Below are positions 1 through 12,626 of a stretch of DNA of 64,000 nucleotides, in pieces. The translations under genes and the position numbers were made by a program. Position 1 is the stretch's first letter, and every line of letters starts with the position of its first letter. A model generated the notes under the pieces. The model searched no databases and was not told where the DNA came from. It saw only the letters and a program-made list of their open reading frames with translations. This DNA comes from Hibiscus mutabilis (taxonomy: Eukaryota; Streptophyta; Magnoliopsida; Malvales; Malvaceae): contig CM033715.1 of the NCBI GenBank assembly GCA_019671005.1, forward strand, positions 9,796,001-9,860,000, read 5' to 3'.

Positions 1-557
1 TATGTTTACCTAATGCATATAAATATGAAGCACTTGAAAAGTTCAAGGAATTTAAGAATAAAGTACAAAACCAACTAGGAAAGAGCATCAAAGCTCTTCA
101 ATCAGATCGAGGAGGAGAATACTTAAGCTTAGAGTTTGATGAACTTCTTAAAGAATATGGTATTGTCTCACAACTTACACCTCCTGGTACTCCACAACAT
201 AATAGAGTCTCTAAAAGGAGAAATCGAACGTTGTTAGACATGGTTCGATCAATGATGAGTCATGTTGATCTTCTAACTTCCTTTTGGGGACATGCATTAA
301 AAACTGTTGCTTTCACACTAAATCGTGTTCCGTCTAAATCGGTTCAAAAGATATCATATGAGATATGGACTGAGAAGCGTCATAGTATGTCTTTTTATGA
401 AAATTTGGGGATGCGAAGTTTATGTTAAATATCAGATGTCTAAAAAACTCGAACCCAAATCTCATAAGTGTAATTTTGTGGGATATCTTAAAGAAACTAA
501 AGGATATTATTTCTTCAATCCATCCGAGAACAAAGTGTTTGTTGCTTTAACATGAGT
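1..557 (+). pseudogene. copia integrase fragment (copia A)
   Basis: The window opens inside the integrase core. Read across frames, it has the catalytic-core features SDRGGEYLS (about 105-132) and LTPPGTPQHNRVSKRRNRTL (175-234), followed by the typical C-terminal stretch WGHALKT and GYLKETKGYYFFNP (about 481-525). An early stop at about 553-555 and a frame change near 400 break it. The integrase joins element cDNA to the host chromosome. The lineage looks Tnt1-like by overall pattern, but I did not assign a clade. Confidence 0.85.
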
Positions 558-699
558 CTTCCTCAAAAGAGAATTTGTTTTCAGAACAAAAAGTGGGAGA
601 AATATTGAACTTGAGGAAATTAAAAATCAACCGCAGATCACTGAACCAGAGATTGAACAACAACAAGTTTCACAAATAGTTGAAGAACATCCAATCGTT

Positions 700-1660
700 C
701 TTAAAACACAACCACTGCGAAGTTCTATGAGAGAACGCAATGCACTTGAGAGATATGGATTTCTCATCACATTGCATGGTGATGTTCTCCTCATTGATCA
801 ATATGAGCCTAAGACTTATCAGGAAGCAGTTGTGAGCCCAAACTCTGAAAAATGGCTAGAAGCCATGAAATCTGAGATGGATTCCATGTCAGAAAACCAA
901 GTGTGGACTTTGGTTGACCCACCCGAATGGATTAAACCCATAAGGTTTAAATGGATTTTCAAAAAGAAGACCGACATGGATGGAAATGTACAAATATACA
1001 AAGGGCGATTGGTCGCTAAGGGATTTCGTCAGATTTATGGTATAGACTATGATGAAACTTTTTCCCTATTGCTATGTTTAAATCCATCTGGATATTGCTT
1101 GTAATAGCTGCATTTTATGATTATGAAATCTGGCTGATGGATGTCAAAACCTCTTTCCTTAATGGAAAATTAGATGAGAATGTGTACATGACACAACTTG
1201 AGGGTTTTGTCGATCCAAAAGATGCTCGAAAAGTATGCAAGCTACAAAGATCCATTTAGGGGTTGAAGCAAGCTTCTCAAAGTTCGAATCTTCGTTTTAA
1301 TGATCCAATCAAAGAATTTGGTTTTATCGAAAATGAAGATGAGCCATGTGTTTTCGAGAAAACTAGTGGGATCACTATCACATTCTTGGTATTGTATGTG
1401 GATGACATACTAATAATAGGAAATGACATACCTACCTTACAGTCTGTAAGGCTTGGTTAGGAAAATGTTTTTCTATGTAAAACTTGGGTGAAGCAACCTA
1501 CATATTAGGAGTCAAGAACTATATAGATAGATCAAGATGACTCATAGGACTAAGTCAAAATACATACATAGATAAATTGCTAAAAAGATTTAGTATGGAA
1601 GAATCTAAAAGATGATTATTACCTATGAGACATGATATTTCACTCTCAAAGGAAATGTAT
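700..1660 (+). pseudogene. copia reverse transcriptase (copia A), frameshifted
   Basis: Conserved copia RT blocks are seen in order: EAMKSEMDSM (about 859-890), WIFKKKTDMDGNV, RLVAKGFRQIYGIDYDETFS, MDVKTSFLNGKL (1138-1173) and the catalytic YVDDILIIGND (about 1396-1428). Frame changes occur near 1070 and 1255-1262, where a TAG interrupts the region just before the conserved LKQAS block. Another occurs near 1455. The domain would copy element RNA into cDNA but is not translatable as one protein here. Confidence 0.88.
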
Positions 1661-1689
1661 CATTCAACGCCTCAAGAGAGAGAGAGCAC

Positions 1690-2379
1690 ATGAGTAGGAT
1701 TCCATATGCTTCGACCATTGGATCTATCATGTATGCCATGCTATGTACACGTCCGGATGTATCATATGCACTAAATATGACAAGTCGGTACCAAGTAGAT
1801 CCCGGTGAGGGTCATTGGGTTGTAGTAAAAAACATCATTAAGTACTTAAGAAGAACTAAGGATACATTCCTTATGTATGGAGGTGAGAAAGAGCTAAGTA
1901 TAAAAGGTTATATTGACGCAAGCTTCCAAACTGATAAAGATGATTCTCAATCGCAATCGAATTTTGTGTTTTTTCTTAATTGAGGTGCTGTAAGCTGGAA
2001 AAGTTCAAAGCAAGATATAGTAGTAGATTCTACAACAGAAGCCGAGTATATTGCAACAAGCAATGCTACAAACGAGGTTGTTTGGATTAAAAAGTTCATA
2101 TATGAACTAGGGGTTGTGCCCAGCATATCAAATGCTATAGATCTATGTTGTGACAACAACGAAGCCATCGCACAAGCAAAAGAATCTAGATCTCACCAGC
2201 GATCCAAACACATACTTAGGTGTTACCATCTCATTCGAGAAGTCATTGATCGAGGAGATGTAGAAATATGCATAGTACCAACGGATGACAATATCACCGA
2301 TCCACTGATAAAGCCTCTGACACAGCAAAAGCATGAACGTCACACTAAGTCTCTTGGTATTAGATACAAGAGTGATTAG
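1690..2379 (+). pseudogene. copia RNase H and pol C-terminus (copia A)
   Basis: SRIPYASTIGSIMYAMLCTR and the downstream WKSSKQDIVVDSTTEAEYIA segment are hallmarks of the copia RNase H region. A TGA at 1981-1983 interrupts the frame, and the product resumes in the same frame to end at a stop at about 2379. The 3' LTR starts 20 bases downstream, after a purine-leaning stretch (GTTGGAGAT), the usual position of the polypurine tract. Confidence 0.85.
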
Positions 2380-2399
2380 TCTTAGTGCTAGTTGGAGAT

Positions 2400-2628
2400 T
2401 GTTGGAGTATGCCCAAAGACCAATCATGAGATGGTTGTAAAAAACATACTTATTTTATCTTATTTATTAATATAAAGCCATTATTATTATTATTATTTCA
2501 GTCTTATTCTGCACATTTATAAATAAATTGAATTATAGTAAAGTCTTTAAATAATATAGTTATTCTTGAATGTTCTTAGTCCAATATTATTATGGGCATG
2601 GACAACAATAATATATTAAGAATAATAT
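2400..2628 (+). repeat. copia A 3' LTR, first segment
   Basis: Starts TGTTGGAGTATGCCC and matches the first ~230 bases of the intact solo LTR at 36462-37971 (read on its minus strand). The match stops at 2628 where the Ogre LTR begins; the last five bases, AATAT (2624-2628), are duplicated at 21754-21758. Confidence 0.93.
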
Positions 2629-5157
2629 TATCGTAACCGTTGTTTAAGAAGGTTTTGACGTTATTTGGAAAACTTAAGAAAACACAGAGTCACCACCAAT
2701 CTTTTTAAAAAAAGTGTGATTAGATCACTTTTTAAAAAAGGGTTATTTTAATAAAATATTTTATTTATCAAAATAACATTTTAGTCTACGAAAACCAAAA
2801 AATAGGTTCGGGGGTCGATTACGTGCGGGAAGAATTAGCACCCTCACATCGCCCAAAAATTGATACCTAATTGATTTTAAAAAAAGTACTTTAAAAACTA
2901 GAATTTGCAAGTTCACAAGGATTTCAATTGATTCGTCCGTTTAATGAGCATAAATCTATTTTAACGACCTTATCACCCGAGAAATGAACTCCAATCACCG
3001 CCAACACTCCTAACGCTAACCCGTCATTCTCATTTGATAAGACACTGCACTAATTAAGTTTTTACTTTTTAAACAAACCAAAGAAAAATTAAGCGTGTTA
3101 ACTTTTTTTTAGAATTAAGACTTATTTATATTAAACCCTAAAGAAATGTCTAAATTCATTTTAATTGTTAAAGTTACGATATTTTAAGTGTGTTTTATTT
3201 TCCACAAGAAGAAATTTTTTCAACAAACAAGGTTCTAATCTAATTTTCAAAGACCCTAGCCCTATGGTTTTAAGCATACACACATGTTCACATAAAGAAA
3301 ACAAGGAAATAAATAAATTGCTTAAATTAAATAACTAGAGAAATAAATTTAAAATAAAGAAATGGATAATTTATTTTTAAAAGATTTTTAGAATAAAACT
3401 TTCGGTTAGGTGTTAAATTAAAAGAAAAACAAAATGTAAGGGCTAACTCTGAAGCAATTGAAAATCTAGTGCTTAATTTCAAAATAAAAGGACTAAATTC
3501 AAAGGATTCAAAACTCAAGAGCCACGATATAAGATCCGAGGAAGTAGGGCGCGAGTTATGAGCCGGGTACGGGTCGGTTCATGGATCACTATAAAAATTA
3601 AAATTATAAAAAAAAATTTATTTTGTTTAAACCAGTCAAAAGCTTTTTCCCCGTTCTCTCAATATGCTCTCTGTCTTTTCTCTTCTACGCCGTTTCATCC
3701 ACGGTGGCCGTAGGGTTTGTTCACCGTGTCGGCCGCCATTGATTGGCGCTAGCTACTATTATCGGCGGTGAAAAACATCCATTTTTCAAAAACGATTTTC
3801 AATTTCGAAAACTAACCCTTTTCACTTTAAAATTTTCAAATTTCGACGAGCCCCAAATCAGATTTAGATCATCAGAACTTTACCAGAGCTAACATGCACG
3901 ACGACGCTTTTAAAAACAGAGGTAAAAACAATCCCTTTCTTTATTTTAAAAAACTTTGAATATAAAAAGAAAAATTACCAGAAACGAACAGCTTGCTTCT
4001 TTATTCATTTGAAACTTCAATTACAATTGCTTTCTTGGAAATCCGAATGTTTTTTGTATGCTTTGTGTTTTGTGAATCATTTCGTGGTGTTACATGCATT
4101 TTACAGTGCTATTTATAGTTACAACAATGCTTGAATTCCAAGCATGAATCCCTAATTATCATCTAAAAGGCTTCTATCTTGGCTCTGATTTTAGGCCTAT
4201 TTGCTGTTGACTCGCGATTTGCCTCTATTTTGAATTTGATTTAGCTTGATTCTTGCCTCAACTTTGATTTAGGGATTAGCCTCTCCCATTTTGCTTCTGA
4301 TTTGGTTCTAGCTAGGGCTTCGATTTAGGGTTTAATTCCCTTTCTTTAATCTGATGTTAATTTTTCCTTTTTGTTTTTGTCTCTGATAATCTTCAAATGG
4401 CAACATCACCACCGACAGGAGTAATCGGAGCAACAAGAGCCGGCCTGAATTTTGCCAAAGAAGTCGAAACGTCCACTGGAAGCTGAACGAACAAGTGTGT
4501 GGCCGCCACGCGCGCGTGATGATCCAAATGACTGGCTTTGGAGCAATCCAGACCGTTTGATCACTCTTTGATCTAACGGTCAGGATAGAAGTCTATTTGG
4601 ATTTTGTGTCCAACCCGAAAATCATCTCTACACCATTGGATCTGATCTCCATTGATCCAACGACCCTTCTTCAACTACGCAGAAACAAGAAAGGTTAGGG
4701 CCCTTAGGGCTTCAGCTTTAAAACTAGGCCAAACGGGCCTTTGTAAATTAACCATAATCGGGCCGAGTAGGCCCTTATGTAATGGACTCTATGCTTATTA
4801 TTTTTTGTAATGGACTCTATGCTTATTTTTTGTAATGGACTAGACTCTTTATTATTTTTGTAATGGACTAGACTCTTTATTTGTGCAACTAGAAAAACAA
4901 TGGGTTTGAGTAAAATAAACTCTATTTATTAAATGACCTATTTTTATTTGTTAATCAACAATGCAATGAACTCTAACTTAAAACCAATTAACCATATATG
5001 AAACAAAAAAGGCAAACTATCTTATTATAATGCTATACCATGCTATTAATGTACACAATGCATGTATGAGTCGTGTTACTAAACCATAGACCATACTTCA
5101 ACTATGATATTGATATAACAAAACAAGAACAAAAAACTTGGTGAAAATTCAGTGACA
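2629..5157 (-). repeat. Ogre 1 LTR (3' LTR in element orientation)
   Basis: About 2,529 bp, co-linear with 19245-21753. On the + strand it runs from TATCGTAACC (the TG end has mutated to TA) to CAGTGACA. The other LTR starts TGTCGCAACC and ends CAGTAACA, so the ideal ends are TGTCGC...GTGACA. The LTR includes a four-copy minisatellite at 4778-4884. Confidence 0.93.
4778..4884 (-). repeat. Minisatellite inside the Ogre 1 LTR
   Basis: Four tandem copies of a unit beginning TGTAATGGACT, starting at 4778, 4806, 4831 and 4859 (spacing 25-28 bp). A related but rearranged array is present in the other LTR at about 21378-21478, so the repeat existed before or soon after insertion and the two copies have since changed separately. 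Confidence 0.8.
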
Positions 5158-5160
5158 ACA

Positions 5161-5175
5161 TCTGCCCCTCTTTGG
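5161..5175 (-). other. Ogre 1 polypurine tract
   Basis: On the minus strand CCAAAGAGGGGCAGA lies 3 bases from the start of the 3' LTR, the position where plus-strand DNA synthesis is primed. A near-identical tract lies beside the LTR end of the second Ogre-like element at 58151-58163. Confidence 0.8.
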
Positions 5176-5228
5176 TCATTCCGGTGAAACAAGAATAGAC
5201 CAAAGAACATAAGGACACTGAATTTCGC

Positions 5229-5795
5229 CATTTATCGAACCGTCAACACTTGAACAAATAGGTGGATTCCATTCTCCAAATGCCCGAACGAATAGGCCAG
5301 TTCTATTCTCCTCATGCCTGAATAGATAAACAGATTCCATTATCCAAACGCTCGAACGGATATGTGGGTTTTATTCTAACTCGTGCTCAAATAGATAAAC
5401 AGATTCCATTCTCCAAACGCCCGAAGGATAGGTAAGTTCTATTCTCTTCATGCTCGAATAGATAAGCATGTTCTATTCTCCAAACTCCCGAACGGATAGA
5501 CGGGTTCTATTCTCCTCGTACTCGAATAGATAAGCAAGTTCCATTCTTCAAATGCCCAAGCGGATAGGCTGGTTATATTCTCCCCGTGCTCGAATAGATA
5601 AGCAAGTTCCATTCTCCAAACGCCCGAATGGATAAGCGGGTTCTATTCTCCTCGTGCTCGAATAGATAAGTGAATTCCATTCTCCAAATGCCCAAATGGA
5701 TAGGCGGGTTTTATTCTCCTCGTGCTCGAATAGATAAGCAGATTGAAAAGGGTTCCATCCTCCTTATGCTTGGATGGATAAGCGGGTTCTATACC
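5229..5795 (-). repeat. Satellite-like tandem array (68-bp unit made of two ~34-bp halves) in the Ogre 1 3' UTR
   Basis: The phrase CCATTCTCCAAA or a close variant recurs at 5269, 5337, 5406, 5473, 5541, 5609 and 5677, spacing 67-69 bp, with a degenerate eighth copy near 5755. Each 68-bp unit contains two similar halves: CGAATAGATAAGC...TTCCATTCTCC and CGAATGGATAGGC...TTCTATTCTCC. It is therefore a 34-bp repeat organised as a dimer. It lies between the integrase and the 3' LTR. This region of Tat/Ogre elements is known to be hypervariable and to seed satellite DNA. Confidence 0.9.
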
Positions 5796-7546
5796 TGTCG
5801 AAATTCAAAAACATGCTATGGCTATAATGAACATGCCCCTAGGGATGCCTAGTCATGAATGCATGTCACTTTTGCTTTTTATAATCCTTATATTAGAATT
5901 AGTTTTCTTGGATCATATTATCTCAAACATTTTCTCAATTCTAGCAACAGATTGTAAGTGTCTATTCTGGTCCATCTCCTCAAATGGAGACCTGATGTGA
6001 GTTCCTTTCATTGAACAAGACTTTGCACAGTGTCTACTAGGATCACAATGAGCAGAAAAGTCAACAACCGCCCATCTTTTAATCCTAGTTGGCTTTACCA
6101 ATTTCTTATTGTTAAAATTCCACTAACCATTCCTTGGAAAGAAATCTTCACCATTGCCTACTCTTAACCTCGGGAACTGTAGGACACGTCTTTCAATTTG
6201 GGTAAAATTAGAGTTTAACAAAACACCACCAGGCTGCATCATTGGTTCATCATGGGTACAACGTTGCAAGAACACCAAAGAATAAGGCTCAATGGGAATA
6301 TACATGGGATGCTTTGGCTTGCCAATATTAATGCATGGCAAATCATCTGAATATTACTATTGTATGCTACAATGTTTGACAAAATAATCATAGATAGTCA
6401 TCTCCATCATCTCTGCTTCACCATTCTCATTCTTAGTACTTCTTTGCTTTATAGAGAACATATGATCTTTTTCACATTTGCCCATTCAATCCAGTTATCT
6501 TGTATTCTTGGTTGGAAGGATTGACTTTATCCTCATATTCTTCAACACTCTTTTGGCCTTTGTCAAACTATCATTGTAGTTGATACATCAATGTTCGGTG
6601 ACAAGCTTCTTAGAATCATGTTGTTCTCCCAAGGTCTGTAAAACTATTCTCGTTATTATGCTATCGTCGATATTCGATGTTAGGCCTTCTTGAGTGGTCA
6701 TGAATGAAAGCCCCCAACCTCCAATATCTGTAAAATTATTCTCATTTTCGTGGGCGACGAACTATCTCGTGTTGGCATCTCTATCTTACAACATGCTGCC
6801 TTAAGGTGATGTCTAAATATCTCTCGAGGACTCTCTGATTTTTTTTCCAGGGGTCTTTGCATTATTTGCATGAAAATCTTTGTAGCAAAACCTATTTCCA
6901 CCATAAATATTTTTGTGTTGGTTTTTTATGCCCCAAATCCAAAACTTGACTATAAGATACTTCTGAATTTCGGTATTCTTTCAAAAAATTTCAAAGTAAT
7001 GCCAAAAAATCTTTTGCATATTTTAGAATAATGCCAAACTTATTAGTTCTCATTTCAATGCAAAATGCTTATGGAAAGGGAAAGATATCAGTGAAGGAAA
7101 AGAAGAAGGTTTACACAACAAAATTTTATTAGTATTGTGGCAAACACAAAAGGAAATTTCAAGGAAAGGAATAGGCATTCAGATATCAGAGACCAAAACT
7201 CCTCCTGTCGTGACTTCATAAGATGTCTTGATCGCCAACTATGCTGAGTAGACTCTGGAAATAGTGATTACGCAGAAAGATATGAAGCTTCCAGGTGCCC
7301 AAATCCTGCGAATTAACTTTGTGAAAGATCTCGTTTGCAAATCATCTGAGCCGCCCTTTATGGGTTTTCAACTCAAATCCTCATTTGGTTTCAAAATGCC
7401 CTTTACGGATTTTCATTTTGAACCCTCATTTTTCTTTTCTTTTCTCTTATTTTTTTCTTTATTTTTTCTTTTTCTTTCTTCTTCAAACATAATACTTTTT
7501 AACTGAATCTAAATTTATCGGGCTCTGGAGTTCATCTCTATCAATT
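5796..7546 (-). other. Ogre 1 3' untranslated region, no convincing gene
   Basis: Sequence between the tandem array and the integrase end. Short open frames occur (for example 6123-6341 minus), but I recognise no domain. A pyrimidine-rich run on the + strand lies at 7427-7485. The segment near 5830-5870 (CCTAGGGATGCC followed by ATGAATGCATG) resembles about 59970-60005 in the second Ogre-like element. Confidence 0.6.
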
Positions 7547-8760
7547 TCAGCTAAAATTAATGCCCCCTAAGAAAACCTTCGTCACAATATAAGGTCCATC
7601 CCAATTTGGCGCCCATTTCCCTCGATAATCACTTTGAATTGGTAGCTTCTTCCTCAATACCAAGTCACATTCTTTAAATTCTCTCGGGCTAACTTTCTTC
7701 TCGAAAACCCTTATCATCCTTCTTTGATACATCTGCCCATGACACAGTGCTTTCAATCTTTTCTCTTCAATTAAATTCAGTTGGTCATATCTTGCTTGAA
7801 CCCATTCTGCCTCTTCCAACTTCGCTTCTATCAAGACACGGAGCGAGGTATTTCACCCTCAATTGGTAGCATAGCTTCTACTCCATACACTAACGAAAAT
7901 GGTGTTGCTCCAGTAGAGGTTCGCACTGAAGTTCGATAGGTATTTAAGGCAAATGGTAGCTTCTCATACCAATCTTTATAGGTGTCAGTCATTTTTGTAA
8001 CTATCTTCTTAATATTCTTATTAGCAACCTATACTGCCCTATTCAACTTTGGACGATATACCATTGAATTGTGATGCTTGATGTTTAACTGCTCACAAAC
8101 TCCGGCAATCATCTTGTTATTCAGATTGGAAGCATTATCGGTAATGATGCTTTCTGGTAGGCCATACCGGCAAATGATTTCTTTTTTTCAAAAATTTGCA
8201 AACCATAAATCTGGTGATATTCGCATAAGAAGCTACTTCCACCCACTTTGTGAAATAGTCAATGACTACCAAGATAAAACGATACTTATTTGACGCATTG
8301 AGATGAATCTGACCTATGACATCGATGCCCCACATGGAGAACGACCAAAAAGCTGACATAACATGAAGAGGTTGAGGTGGCGTATGAACCTTGTAGCATA
8401 AATTTGGCATTTATGGCATTTGCGAGAGTAGTTGATGCAATCCCCTTCCATGGTTGTCCATTAATATCCAAAACGCATGATTCTTCTAGCCATGGTGAAG
8501 CCACTGGGGTGAGTTCCACAAACTCCTTCATGAACTTCTTCCATAATTAATTGAGTTTTTTTTCACCCACACATCTTAGAAGCACTTGATCTCGATTTCT
8601 TTTGTATAAAATTTCTCCATCAAGGACATACCCTGATGCCATTTTCCTGATCATTTTCTTCTCATTCTCTGTAGCTTATGGTGGGTACAGCTAAAATTTT
8701 ACATATTGCAAGAAGTCATGATACCATGGCAAACCATCTTTTTCTTCTTCCACATCATAA
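7547..8760 (-). pseudogene. Ogre 1 integrase, broken
   Basis: On the minus strand the core motif WGIDVIGQIHLNASNKYRFI is followed by IDYFTKWVEVASY (about 8245-8330), the first part of the DDE integrase core. The C-terminal part (7834-7547) has KGEW-like content, RGKWAPNWDGPYIVTKV, the GPY/F-type module. Several stops and frame changes lie between about 7835 and 8130. The zinc-finger part is expected upstream at about 8400-8700 but is poorly preserved. Confidence 0.85.
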
Positions 8761-8960
8761 CAATGGGCTGGATAGTTTAGCATATGTAACTTGATGGGTA
8801 TCATCTCAGAACTTTCACTTGGTTTAAACATGGCCGTTAAAGTAGCTAAAGCATCAGCCATATGGTTGTCTTCTCTGGGGAGTTACTTGAAAGTGATCTC
8901 ATCAAATTCTTTGGTCAACTTAAGGACCAACTTGTGGTATTCTACCAACTTTGCATCCTT

Positions 8961-11900
8961 TCACTCCCATTCACCACGTATCTGATAAATGACCAATGTA
9001 GAGTCCCTAAAAACTCTTAAAGTACATATTTTCCTCTTAATAGCTTCTCTTAGACCCATTATGCATGCCTCATACTCTGTCATGTTATTAGTACAGAAGA
9101 ATTTCAATCGACTGGTAAAAGGGTAATAATTTCCTTCTGGCGAAACTGGAATTGCCCCAATAACTCGCCCTAATGCATTTGCAGCACCGTCAAAATTCAT
9201 GACCCAAGATTCTGTTGGGGCCTCATCATTTTCTAAGATATACATCAGATCTTCATCAGGAAAATTAAAATTTAACGCCTCATAATCATTACAGGCACAG
9301 CTTGCCAAAAAGTCGGCTATAACACTCCATTTTATTGCTTTTTGGCTCACATATTGGATGTCAAATTCTGATAGTAACATTTGCCAACGCGTCAATCTTC
9401 CTGATAAAGCTAGGGCCTCCATCATGAACTTTAATGGATCCAACTTCGAGATTAGCTATGTAGTATGATATAACATATATTGTCTGAGCCTTTTAGCCGC
9501 TCATACCAAAGCACATCATAGCTTTTCAATTGAAGAATATCTGGTTTCACAATCAGTGAACTTGCTCATGTAATATATCGCATTTTTTTCTTCTAGTACT
9601 GTCATGTTGTTTGATAAGTGTGTAAAAGTACTATTTTTCTTGTCTTTTTTACTCATATTATTGTTAGACTTAGGCTCATTTTAGTTGCACTCATAGGCAT
9701 TCATGCATAATTTCCTAGTTTCCTTGATTCATGAGCTTGGTATTACATTTTGTTAGTTTTTCGTGGAAAAGTCGCTGCTTTGGTGCTTTATTTTGTGCAG
9801 GTTAGGATTGCCGTGGCAAAGTGCAAATTGCCGAGGTAATTCAAGAGAATAAGGAAGGACTTGCCGAACTAGTTGCCCAGGCAATTCGAGATAAATCTGC
9901 CCAACTGTGGATGATAATCGAAATTCAAGGGATAAATCTCCCAAAATCTAGATTAACAAGAGGAATTTGATGGAGATATAGACTCCAATTATTAAGGAGT
10001 TCTTGGAAATCAAAAGGGGATTAAATTCCAAAAGTTTTAGGAGAAATTTTTGGAGGAATAAATATATAATAAAAGAGATCTATTTCTTATATTCTATTTA
10101 ATTCCAACTTAACTTCCTCCTCAAGAAAGACTTTGACCTAGCCATCTCCTATATAAAGAAACCCTAGCCGCCTACTTGGAAGAGAGTTTGATTTGGAGAG
10201 AAAACTAGGGTTGTTCAACATCTTCTTTTTTCTTTCTTCTTTATTTCATTCGATTCATGGCTAGGAGTTTTTCCTTTGTGTATCTTTCGAACCCAGCCAT
10301 GAATTAATGTAATTTGGTTTGGGTTATTGTGTTTTTGTGGTTATGAGAATGATTGGATTTGTGTAAGTATTTGAGTTTGTAATTTTAATTCAAAGTTTGT
10401 TCATTCTTGGTTCTTAATTTTGCGAGTGAATTGGGAGAAGATTTCGTGAATTCATCTATTTATCTAATATCGGGAGAGTTAGATTCCAGAAATAAATGAG
10501 CATGGTCTTTATTCAATCAATCGATGGTGAAGACTAATTCGACTTAGGGATAAGTTAGGAATTTCAATGGCTAAAAGGAGCGCAAGATCGATTGTTGTTC
10601 ACCCTTGGTTAACGCATGGATGTATTACCAAGGCATGCATAATTAACAATATTTCGAGTTAGGGATTACGAGAAGCCATTGAAGAATGCTTCGCCAAACT
10701 TTGAAGGTTGTCGCCCATTTTCCCAGGCAATCGCAGAATTGTTGAGGCTATCCGATTGGATTCAATTGATGAGCGATTAAGTTACTCTTGCGATCAGTTA
10801 CCACGACGGTCCATTCAACTATCACGCCATGACTCACGATAACCCGGCCTACTCTCTTAAATCGATTACTCATTTCTATTTTCTTTATTTTGTTTAGTTT
10901 ATTTTACTTGATATTCATCATCTTTAATATTATTTCTTTTACATTGTAATAACTTAAGCAAAGTGGCCTAAGCCAATCTCTATAGAGACGATACTCGATA
11001 CTTATCATTTATTACTTGCGACGTGTATACTTGCACCATTTGTATAGCACTTAAAACACGCAACATTGTCTCAATACGCAACCAATGGAATTTTCATAAA
11101 CTATTAGGTACAAATCAATGGTTTCTACGAAACTGGCGGTACCAACACTAGAGGATTGCTCAATTGCTCATTGATATTTTCTAAAGCCACTTGACACTCT
11201 TCGTCCCATGTCCCTGGGTTATTCTTTTTTAGTAGACTAAATATCGGATCGCACTTATCCGTTAACTAGGAAATGAAGCAAGCAATGTAATTCAATTGTC
11301 CCAGAAAACCTTGAACTTATTTCTGTGTCTAAGGCGGTGGGAACTTTTTTATGGCCTTAATCTTGTCGGGATCTATTTCTATTCTTCTTCTGCTTACAAC
11401 GAAGCCTAGAAGCTTTCCAGATGTAACTCCAAACGTACACTTATTTGGGTTGAGCTTTAGCTGGAACTTCCTCAACCTTTGGGAAAGTCTCCTTATGTTC
11501 ACCAAATTCTCATCTTCCGTCCGAGACTTGGCAATCATATCGTCCACATACACTTCTATCTCCCTATGCATCATGTCATGAAAAAGAGTGACCATGGTTC
11601 TTTGATAAGTTTCCCATGTATTTTTCAAACCAAAGGGCATCACTTTATAGTAGAAAGTTCTTCAAAGTGTCACAAAAGTTGTCTTTTCCATGTCTTTTGG
11701 GCACATCTTAATCTGGTTATACCCGGAGAATTCATCCATGAAAGAGAAAAAGGAATGACCAGCAGTGTTATCAACTAAAGTGTCTATGTGGGAGCAGGAA
11801 ATTGTCTTTGGGGCTTGCCCTATTGAGATCCCTATAGTCAACACACATGCATACTTTTCCATCTTTCTTTGGTACAGGTACAATGTTAGCCACTCATTCT

Positions 11901-12457
11901 GGATACTTAGCTACTTCAAGGAATCTTGCGTCATATTGCTTCTTCACCTTATCTCTAATCTTCAGAAGTGTCTCAGCTTTCATCCTTCTAAGCTTTTGCT
12001 TTACAAGCTCGCACCCTATCTTTATAGAAAGTCGATGCATGACAATGTTAGCGTCGAGGCCGGGCATATCTTGATATGTCCAGGCAAAAATATCCTTGAA
12101 TTCTTTTATAAGCTCAATCAGACTTTGTCGGGTCTTTGCTGTGATGGTAGTACCAATCTTTACCTCTCGTTTTTCTTCTTCAGTGTCTAGGTTCAATACC
12201 TTTATCTCCTCTTTGTGTGGTAGAATCTGTTTTTCCTCCCCTTCTACCATTCTGAGCAAGTCACTTGGTAAGTCATATTCTTCTTTATCATTAATATTTC
12301 CAACTTCTTCTGAGCATAGTGGTGATTCAAAGTCAACCTCAAAATCATACTCAGATTTATTTATGCCACTGATATTTGAAGACCTGAAAAAGGAAAGGTA
12401 GAAAATATATAAAAAGGAAGAAAGAAATAAATGAATGAAATGTTTTTTATGTTTCAT
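8961..12457 (-). pseudogene. Ogre 1 reverse transcriptase, RNase H and archaeal-type RNase H, interrupted by a solo LTR
   Basis: Minus-strand order: N-terminal RT with FKDIFAWTYQDMPGLD (about 12115-12070), FMDEFSGYNQIKMCPKDMEK (about 11745-11690), MMPFGLKN (11643), catalytic VYVDDMIAKS (about 11550-11525), and CTFGVTSGKLLGF. The ordinary RNase H starts near 11150 and is cut by a solo LTR (9612-11065). Its other side continues at 9607 and below. The second RNase H is seen at 9240-8961 with SWVMNFDGAANALGR and NNMTEYEACIMGL. A second RNase H of this kind is characteristic of the Tat lineage. Frames change repeatedly. Confidence 0.9.
9612..11065 (+). repeat. Solo LTR of an unrelated element inside Ogre 1
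   Basis: 1,454 bp from TGATAAGTGTG to ACACGCAACA, with no coding region. Left flank TTGTT (9607-9611) and right flank TTGTC (11066-11070) are a 5-bp target duplication with one substitution. The interrupted RNase H reading matches on either side, which confirms the boundaries. A TATA-like CTATATAAA at about 10149 on the + strand suggests orientation. A solo LTR arises by recombination between the two LTRs of a full element. I cannot name the family. Confidence 0.88.
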
Positions 12458-12626
12458 ATTTTATGGTTTTCGTTTGGTTTTGGTTTTTTATTTATGAAAG
12501 AGTTTGCCACACCAAATTTAAGGAAATGCATCTTTTATTGAATTCAAATTATAAGTTGGACATAGACCCTTTAAATACGATCCCCTGTGGTCTCCGGGCT
12601 TGGAGCAAAGGGGTTAGTTTTGAGAA

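Noticed and set aside
5229..5795. CRISPR-like array (regular repeats)
   Set aside because: The units are contiguous and diverge along their whole length, with no unique spacers; it is a tandem repeat in a retrotransposon of a plant genome.
6123..6341. 72-residue open frame in the Ogre 1 3' UTR (minus)
   Set aside because: No recognisable domain, and it is surrounded by stops; not supported as a gene.
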